Shown: one piece after another, positions 58,934 through 64,000 of the stretch
How the letters are laid out: each line of letters opens with the position of its first letter
Position numbering within the stretch: the stretch's first letter is position 1
Assembly (NCBI RefSeq): GCF_018812025.1
Contig: NC_063052.1
Location: forward strand, 30,705,951 to 30,769,950
DNA length: 64,000 bases
Reading direction: 5' to 3'
Source: Megalobrama amblycephala
Taxonomy: Eukaryota > Chordata > Actinopteri > Cypriniformes > Xenocyprididae
Program-made: the position numbers and the translations under genes
Notes under the pieces: generated by a model
What the model saw: only the letters and a program-made list of their open reading frames with translations
Databases searched by the model: none
Told to the model about the DNA's origin: nothing

Positions 58934-61870
58934 CTTTTGAATTTTTAATTACATTGCATTTATTAATAATGCTAATAATTAATAAATGTAGTGTAATGCA
59001 ATGCAAAACACATGCAAAAGACAACAGGAGTTTGGTTTACTATTTACACATTTGCATAATTTCTGTGGACTGTGATTTTCTTTTTTTTACCAGTATTTCT
59101 CCAAAATAAAAGCTAGAGGATTTGAAATGTTAAAAACTTGCGGGCCGGGTTTGAACATTTTAAAGGTGATGAATTTAAGGCATAAATATTGATGACTTTG
59201 AGTAAAATAAATAATTTTTTTTATAATTATCAACTATGCATTTTTTATTTTACAGTACAACTGATATATATTATATATTATATGAAGTAATATATTTATG
59301 TCTTCATTTTAATTAGAGTTATAATGAATAATGATAATAATAAAGACTCTGAGAGAGGTCTAGCTGGTATCAGTAGGAGGAATATGAGACGTTTTCATAT
59401 GAGATGAAATGTCACATTGAAGTTTAAATTAATTAAATTTAAAAAAAATAATATAATTTTTTGGCCAAATTGTGCCACCCTAAATAATTTAAAAATAAAC
59501 ACGATCAAAATAAAACATTTATTAAAAAAAAAAAAAAATCTAATTTTTAATCTGTTTACCTGCACGTCATGTGACCATTAACCAACATCAGAGAACCATG
59601 AACATGCGAATGTGATGTTAAATTATTTAAATATTACCTTACACCGTGTCTACACCAGACGCAACCATTGACGCTCGCATCGCAACAGCTAAAAGCGGTC
59701 TACACTGTGTAGACATGGTGTTAAAATCCCAACAGGTAATTCAAATAAATATTTTACATCTAAGGGGTTCAGCTGACAAAAAGGTTTGGGAATCATGCTG
59801 TAGTTGATTTGAGTTAAAAGTCTGTAGACAGCGGGTGAAGTGTGTACCTTGCTCCTGGTAGATGTCTTGCTGGTAAGGGGACTCGTAGGGTGACGGCTGG
59901 ATATCTGCATACTTGATAGTGTCCGTGAGCTCCTGCATCGGGACATATTCCGTCTGCTCGTCTTTGGTCATGTCCATATATCCGCCATCACACTCACTGC
60001 CAAATGACACATACCTGCAGAGCACAGAAATACTACCTGATTACATGTGTCTTACTTAATCTAATGTTATAGTCAAGCATGATTAATATTCACCGTAATA
60101 TTTCATGTTATTTTTAAAGATACACAACTGGTCAAAAGTTTGGAATAATTAACATTTGTTAATGTTTTTGAAAGAAGTCTCTTCATTCAGCCATAATTCT
60201 CTTACTCTTTTCCGGTTGGCACATTGCTATCGTTACAGATCTGGCTGCCATTGGCGATGTGGTTCTTGTCAGCGTAGTACTGAAGGAAGCTGTGCTTGTT
60301 CCTGTGCAGGTAGTCCACCAGATCACCATAGCGACAATATTCTGTCACCAGATATAATGGACCTGCGTAAAAAACAAAGATACAACCTGAAAACACATCT
60401 CAGAACACATGAAAAAGATCAGTGGCTTTAAAGCTGGGACACACCAAGCCGATGTCAAAGAACAAGTGGCGATGAAAGAGGACTCGCATCGGCTGCATCT
60501 CAGCCAAAAAGCTGTTTGAACACACCAAAAGGACTAAAGGTGACTCTCAATTAGCATTTATGTTCTACACCTGCATGTAAGGAAATAACTGTCTAATCAG
60601 CAGGTGTAAATAGTCTATATTCGTCATTCAAAACCGAAACTGCAGATATACAAACCGTAAACAAAGCAGTGCTTGATTACCATGTTGAATATCAATCACG
60701 CTGATCACTTCCTTCATTCTAGTCGGCTCATGTTATTTTGAAAATATTCATGCATTGGAATGCTCAGGTAAGATGACGTCTGTACTGTCTTTGCTAGCGT
60801 TCATCGACTCTTTCGCTAAGCTGAACAGCATTCACTGATGGCCCGATGGCAATTCAACATGCTGAATCGGCCCAAAAAACCCAGACGGCGTCCAACTAGA
60901 GCCAACGATGCAGAGAACACCAAAAAAACTAAGCTGACCGATGCTCAAAAATGGCCAGACATCACCTGACCGTCAGGCTTGATGTGTCCCAGGCTTTAAA
61001 CATCTAGAATGTTTATGCTAATATAAACTACAGGTATCTGTTTTCAACAGAAAAGGTGTCTGCTTTTTTGTGCTGAGTGAGTGCTGATGTTTGCTCACCT
61101 TGTTTGGTGCAAGCACCCAGCAGGTTGACGATGTTCAGGTGAGGACCCAGGTGACTCATGATCTTGAGTTCAGACATCAGAGCTTGTGTCTCGCTTCTCC
61201 GTGCTGTCGCTGCAGTGACGAGACAACACAAATAACTACAACCATCAACCACGCTCACACACCGGTGTTTAACTGTGGGTTTCACACGTACATTTGAGCA
61301 TTTTCACCGCTACTTTAGTGGTGGATTGGGAACGGCCAAGACCATACGCTGTTGCCTCAACAACACGCCCAAACGCTCCAGATCCCAACGTACGACCTGA
61401 AGAAAGAGACACACGTCAGGTAAATAAAACACCTGGACATACAAACATTAAATAGTTGGTAAGGTAATCTAGTATTTTTGAGTATCCAGCTACATCTGAT
61501 GAGAAAAGAGACTGTGGCTATAGTAAGTGTGGTAGATCAGTGTGTCCTGTTCTCACCCAGCACCAGACTGTCCCGTGGCATCTCCCAGGCCAGGTCATAG
61601 GGCAGGTGAATGGGGTCAACGTAGATGTACTCGTGTCCATCTAAACTGACTGATTCAATGACCTTCCACCTGATTTCATACCGTGGCTTCTGCAGGCAAA
61701 ACAATGTAGAGTTTCAGTATAATAATGTTAAATCTGTAGCAGCATAATGTGTCTCAGTCAGACAGGGTCACTGACCTTCCTCCACACAGCGATGAGGATG
61801 ATGATGGAGATGATGGCGATGACCACCAGTGCCAAGACTGCGGCCAGTACAGCCACCTGAGAAAACAACG
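51690..61870 (-). CDS. pdgfrb: Platelet-derived growth factor receptor beta, 3' part (13 exons; 5' end outside or unresolved)
   Basis: Minus-strand exons 5' to 3': 61870-61776, 61689-61557, 61396-61292, 61209-61099, 60362-60206, 60014-59848, 56743-56628, 55781-55659, 55544-55433, 54497-54398, 54139-54034, 53062-52806, 51807-51690; 1700 nt, all in phase, stop TGA at 51692-51690. Seen: membrane helix, juxtamembrane [10 protein letters not shown] and YIYVDP, P-loop [20 protein letters not shown] and YVPM PI3K motifs in the insert, [15 protein letters not shown], activation-loop NNYISKG, tail [11 protein letters not shown] and C-terminal ESFL. The YMDM/YVPM pair with YIIP-x-PDPKPE is diagnostic of PDGFRB over PDGFRA, KIT and CSF1R. 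Known role: PDGF-B/D receptor of pericytes and vascular mural cells. The gene is cut: the five Ig-domain exons and start codon are not identified here. Confidence 0.94.
51815..51844 (+). repeat. (GA)n tract serving as the acceptor pyrimidine tract of the last pdgfrb exon
   Basis: On the minus strand this is (CT)n immediately upstream of ACTTTAAAAG|C, the acceptor of exon 51807-51690. The microsatellite supplies the polypyrimidine tract and is likely to vary in length. Confidence 0.8.
51845..52805. other. pdgfrb: Last pdgfrb intron, AT-rich
   Basis: AT-rich with two related stretches (TCCTTTATATTTGATCATAT at about 51988 and again at 52143; ACCATGAATGCATATGT and variants at 52071, 52207 and 52425) and (AAAT)n runs near 52255-52275 and 52505-52560. 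No transposon ends and no coding content were recognised. Confidence 0.5.
53471..53784. mobile_element. TTAA-flanked miniature element
   Basis: The ends AGGGACAGTTCACCCAAAAA and TTTTGGGTGAACTATCCCT are flanked by TTAA at 53467-53470 and 53785-53788. About 314 bases with paired arms around AAAGATATTTTGAAGAATAT. In pdgfrb intron 53063-54033. Just left of it, 53160-53430 is a fragment of the palindromic family (CTTCAGTGTCACATGATCTA). Confidence 0.8.
54711..54998. mobile_element. Miniature element of the GTAACACTTTAAAATAAGG type
   Basis: The left end GGTAACACTTTAAAATAAGG pairs loosely with AATGAAGTGTTGC. The inner TTAACTAATGTT phrases match 21089-21292 and 29441-29742. In pdgfrb intron 54498-55432. 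Confidence 0.55.
55185..55310 (-). mobile_element. tRNA-derived SINE fragment, reverse orientation
   Basis: On the minus strand CATGGCGCTAGAAATGCCAG and GGTCATGGGTTCGATTCCCA (B box) precede AAGTCACTTTGGATAAAAGC and ATCTGCCAAATG, the conserved tail of many fish SINEs. In pdgfrb intron 54498-55432. Confidence 0.7.
55940..56490. repeat. A-rich degenerate repeat
   Basis: CTAAAACTAAAGAC and AAAATTAATTCAAAATATTC phrases; the unit AATATTCATAAAAAGCA repeats at least three times around 56300-56450. Same low-complexity family as 12412-13175. Confidence 0.5.
57937..58878. mobile_element. 0.94-kb palindromic TA-flanked element, copy 2
   Basis: The same ends and interior as 6587-7531, with only scattered single-base differences (for example CTCAATAAAC versus CTCAAGAAAC) and a few short indels. 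Inserted at or beside (TA)n; a long (TA)n run (58875-58932) follows. In pdgfrb intron 56744-59847. Confidence 0.8.
58933..59847. other. pdgfrb: Remainder of the pdgfrb kinase-insert intron
   Basis: AT-rich sequence without recognised element ends, except CACCGTGTCTACACCAGACG with TCTACACTGTGTAGAC near 59640-59710, which looks like one end of a degenerate inverted-repeat element. Nothing coding was seen. Confidence 0.4.
60432..60995. mobile_element. TTAA-flanked element with GGGACACACCAAGC ends
   Basis: The left AGCTGGGACACACCAAGC and right GCTTGATGTGTCCCAGGCT are inverse, flanked by TTAA at 60428-60431 and 60996-60999 (part of TTTAAA on both sides). Inner arms include ACTCGCATCGGCTGCATC. 564 bases, non-coding, in pdgfrb intron 60363-61098. 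Confidence 0.75.
61099..61870 (-). other. pdgfrb: pdgfrb transmembrane, juxtamembrane and kinase N-lobe exons
   Basis: Exon 61870-61776 encodes [20 protein letters not shown] and [11 protein letters not shown], the single membrane helix with basic stop-transfer residues. Exon 61689-61557 encodes [20 protein letters not shown] and [12 protein letters not shown], carrying the juxtamembrane tyrosines. Exon 61396-61292 has [20 protein letters not shown] and KVAVKMLK. Exon 61209-61099 has [20 protein letters not shown] and [13 protein letters not shown]. Introns here are short (86-167 bp) except that before 60362. Confidence 0.92.
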
Positions 61871-64000
61871 CTGGACAGAAAAGACAAAAGTTGATAAGTT
61901 ATGTACTCAAAATCTTAATTTATAATGCATTAAATACCGATTCTTACAGCTGAAGTGTCATTTTTTGGGTGGTGTATTTTCAACCACCATACAGAAATAC
62001 TTTTCACCATCCAATCAATTACTAGTTTCAAGTTTCAAGTTTATTATTTTATAAAGCACATTTAAAACAACCTTGGTTGACCAAAGTGCTGTACAAAGTT
62101 ACCTATGTCCATCACCAAAAATTAAAAATAGACATTCGCAAGATGTTAACGCACAAGAGAACAAATAGGTTTTCAAAAGACTTTTGAACTCAGACACTGT
62201 GGGCGCTGTTTTGATAGATAAAGGCAATTTGTTCCACAACTTTGGACAAGCTACTGCAAAGGCTCTGTCTCCCCTGCATCGCTAATGGACTTCAAATACT
62301 ATAATTATAATTACTAATGGACATTAAATGTGTTTTTAAATAAAAACAATTAATAAATGATTTATTTACAGTTAAATTAAGTGTTTGGTATTATTTTCAG
62401 TCACTTGTGATATAGACTTAGATATTGAATTTGTGTCATATCGATGTTGAATTATATCATCCTGATTTTATCATGATAGACAGAATCAAGTTCTGTCCTA
62501 CTTTTTTTCTTTATTCTCAAATAATAATAAAAAATATAAAAAAATAAAATTTTGGATATATTTTCAATCACTTGTCACATAGAGACACATTTCACTATTT
62601 AATCAATTATTGATGTATAATTGATGTTCTCAAATAATAAAATGAAATAAAAAAATAAATAAATAAAATAAATTATTGGATGTATTTTCAATCACTTGTC
62701 ACAAAGAGACACATTTCACTATTCAATCAATTATTGATGTATAATTGATGTTCTCAAATAATAAAATGAAATAAAATAAAATAATAAAAAATAAAATATT
62801 GGATGTATTTTTAATCACTTGTCACAGAGACATTTCACTATTCAATTATTGATGTATAATTGATGTTCTCAAATAATACAATTAATTAAATAAATAAATA
62901 AATAAAATAAAATAAAATAAAATAAATTATTGGATGTATTTTCAATCACTTGTCACAAAGAGACACATTTCACTATTCAAACAAATATTTATGTATAATT
63001 GATGTTCTCAAATAATACAATTAAATAATAATAAAAAAAAAAAAATAAATTAAAATAAAATAAAAAAAATTATTGGATGTATTTTCAATCGATTGTCACA
63101 AAGAGACACATTTCACTATTCAATCAATTATTGATGTATAATTGATGTTCTCAAATAATAAAATGAAATAAAATAAAATAAAATAAAATAATAAAAAATA
63201 AAATAAAATATTGGATGTATTTTTAATCACTTGTCACAAAGACATTTCACTATTCATTCAGTTATTGATGTATAATTGATGTTCTCAAATAATAAAATGA
63301 AATAAAATATTTCAATATTTTCAATCACTTGTCACATAGAGACACTATTTCACTATTCAATCAATTATTGATGTTTAAAACCATGTCATGTGCTTTTTTT
63401 TTCATTGAATATCCATTTCACTTTAAAATATATCAACATAGGGAAGTAAAATGGGACAATATGAAAGGTTCATGGAGACACCTAGTCTTCCATGTCAAGT
63501 ACAATGTAAATATGAACTATAGACACAGAAAATGACATCAGTCAACAAATATTTATACAAACAAAACCTCAAATAATAAACAATTTATTAAGGATGATTA
63601 AAGGGGCACCACATACTTTTAATAAATAAAAGAAATTTAATTTAATTTGATTAGAAAATACACTTATTAAAAACAAATTGAATCACTTTTCACAATTCAG
63701 TCAATTACTGTCCTGTCCCATTTATTCCTCATTACCATTTTACAAGAAAAATATGTCATATTAGGAAAGTAAAATGAGACAAAACTGAAGGTTTATGCTG
63801 ACTTTAAATCAAGGCAACTAGGCTCATATATGAAACTGCAGACTCATATAGAGAGTCAATAAGAAGCGTTTCCCGCAGCTTTGGCAGGTGTTTGTGTTTC
63901 TGGTTTTTCTCACGGCTGAACCAATATCAGGTTCTCAATGAGCTCAACGGGTTTCACGCCACATTCATGGTGCTAATGAAAGCAGCCCTGAAGGATCATG
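61871..64000. other. pdgfrb: pdgfrb intron upstream of the membrane-helix exon, no Ig exon identified
   Basis: 62020-62290 resembles a retroelement tail (CAAGTTTATTATTTTATAAA, GACCAAAGTGCTGTACAAAG). 62550-63370 is a tandem repeat. The remaining sequence to 64000 is AT-rich; the less AT-rich last 130 bases were checked on the minus strand for the fifth Ig domain, but no frame longer than about 15 codons with Ig character was found. The ectodomain exons probably lie beyond the window. Confidence 0.5.
62550..63370. repeat. Minisatellite, about 7 units of 100-140 bases
   Basis: The unit contains TTTTCAATCACTTGTCACAA, AGAGACACATTTCACTATTC and ATTGATGTATAATTGATGTT, then CTCAAATAATAAAATGAAAT with a variable (AAAAT)n spacer. 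Unit starts are near 62552, 62675, 62797, 62930, 63072, 63209 and 63309. Length differences lie mainly in the AAAAT spacer. Confidence 0.85.

Larger units (their letters stand above)
56628..60362 (-). other. pdgfrb: pdgfrb hinge and kinase-insert exons with PI3K docking motifs
   Basis: Exon 60362-60206 carries the hinge [20 protein letters not shown]. Exon 60014-59848 carries [15 protein letters not shown] (YMDM at 59980-59969) and TEYVPM (59947-59936), plus [17 protein letters not shown]. The two YxxM motifs match the positions of human Y740/Y751, the p85 PI3K sites. Exon 56743-56628 closes the insert ([20 protein letters not shown]) and begins the C-lobe with [14 protein letters not shown]. 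Intron 56744-59847 is the largest between these exons and holds a 942-bp palindromic transposon. Confidence 0.92.

Noticed and set aside
62550..63370. CRISPR-like array
   Set aside because: Direct repeats are long, contiguous and spacer-poor in an animal intron; it is a minisatellite.
63860..64000. Possible fifth Ig-domain exon of pdgfrb at the window edge
   Set aside because: All minus-strand frames are broken within about 15 codons and no Ig cysteine/tryptophan pattern appears.

Overview
This is a teleost nuclear genome window, most likely from a cyprinid (Danio/carp-like) fish. The evidence is intron-rich vertebrate genes with GT-AG introns, very AT-rich introns, long (AT)n arrays, and dense small DNA transposons with fish SINE/LINE tails. 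The gene order hmgxb3 - csf1r - pdgfrb is the conserved vertebrate block found on human 5q32. As I recall it, the same block on zebrafish chromosome 14 carries csf1ra, so I call the middle gene csf1ra. All calls come from reading the sequence; no database search was possible.

Layout. (1) 1-18172, + strand: hmgxb3, with a non-coding first exon and 20 coding exons. The exons join in phase into a 1260-residue reading frame with an HMG box, two copies of a CX4C-X12-CX2C zinc motif and a cysteine-rich C-terminal half. (2) 18173-22654: convergent intergenic space with several miniature transposons and the probable csf1ra 3' UTR. (3) 22655-41957, - strand: csf1ra, 21 coding exons joining in phase into 976 residues (signal peptide, five Ig domains, one membrane helix, split tyrosine kinase, NNYQFC tail). 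(4) 41958-51689: the gap between the tandem receptor genes, mostly nested transposons, ending in the probable pdgfrb 3' UTR. (5) 51690-61870 and beyond, - strand: the 3' part of pdgfrb, 13 exons from the transmembrane segment to the stop codon. The Ig ectodomain lies outside the window or was not found in the last 2.1 kb.

csf1ra and pdgfrb are tandem, same-direction class III receptor tyrosine kinases sharing exon phases and kinase-insert architecture, as expected of an ancient duplication. hmgxb3 is an unrelated nuclear protein that converges on them.

No unknown multigene system is visible. The most informative non-genic content is transposon structure: several miniature-element families flanked by TTAA, two hAT-like elements with exact 8-bp target duplications, an internally deleted Tc1 element, a near-identical pair of 0.94-kb palindromic elements, and nested insertions. 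Two of those insertions can be checked against empty or uninterrupted copies elsewhere in the same window.
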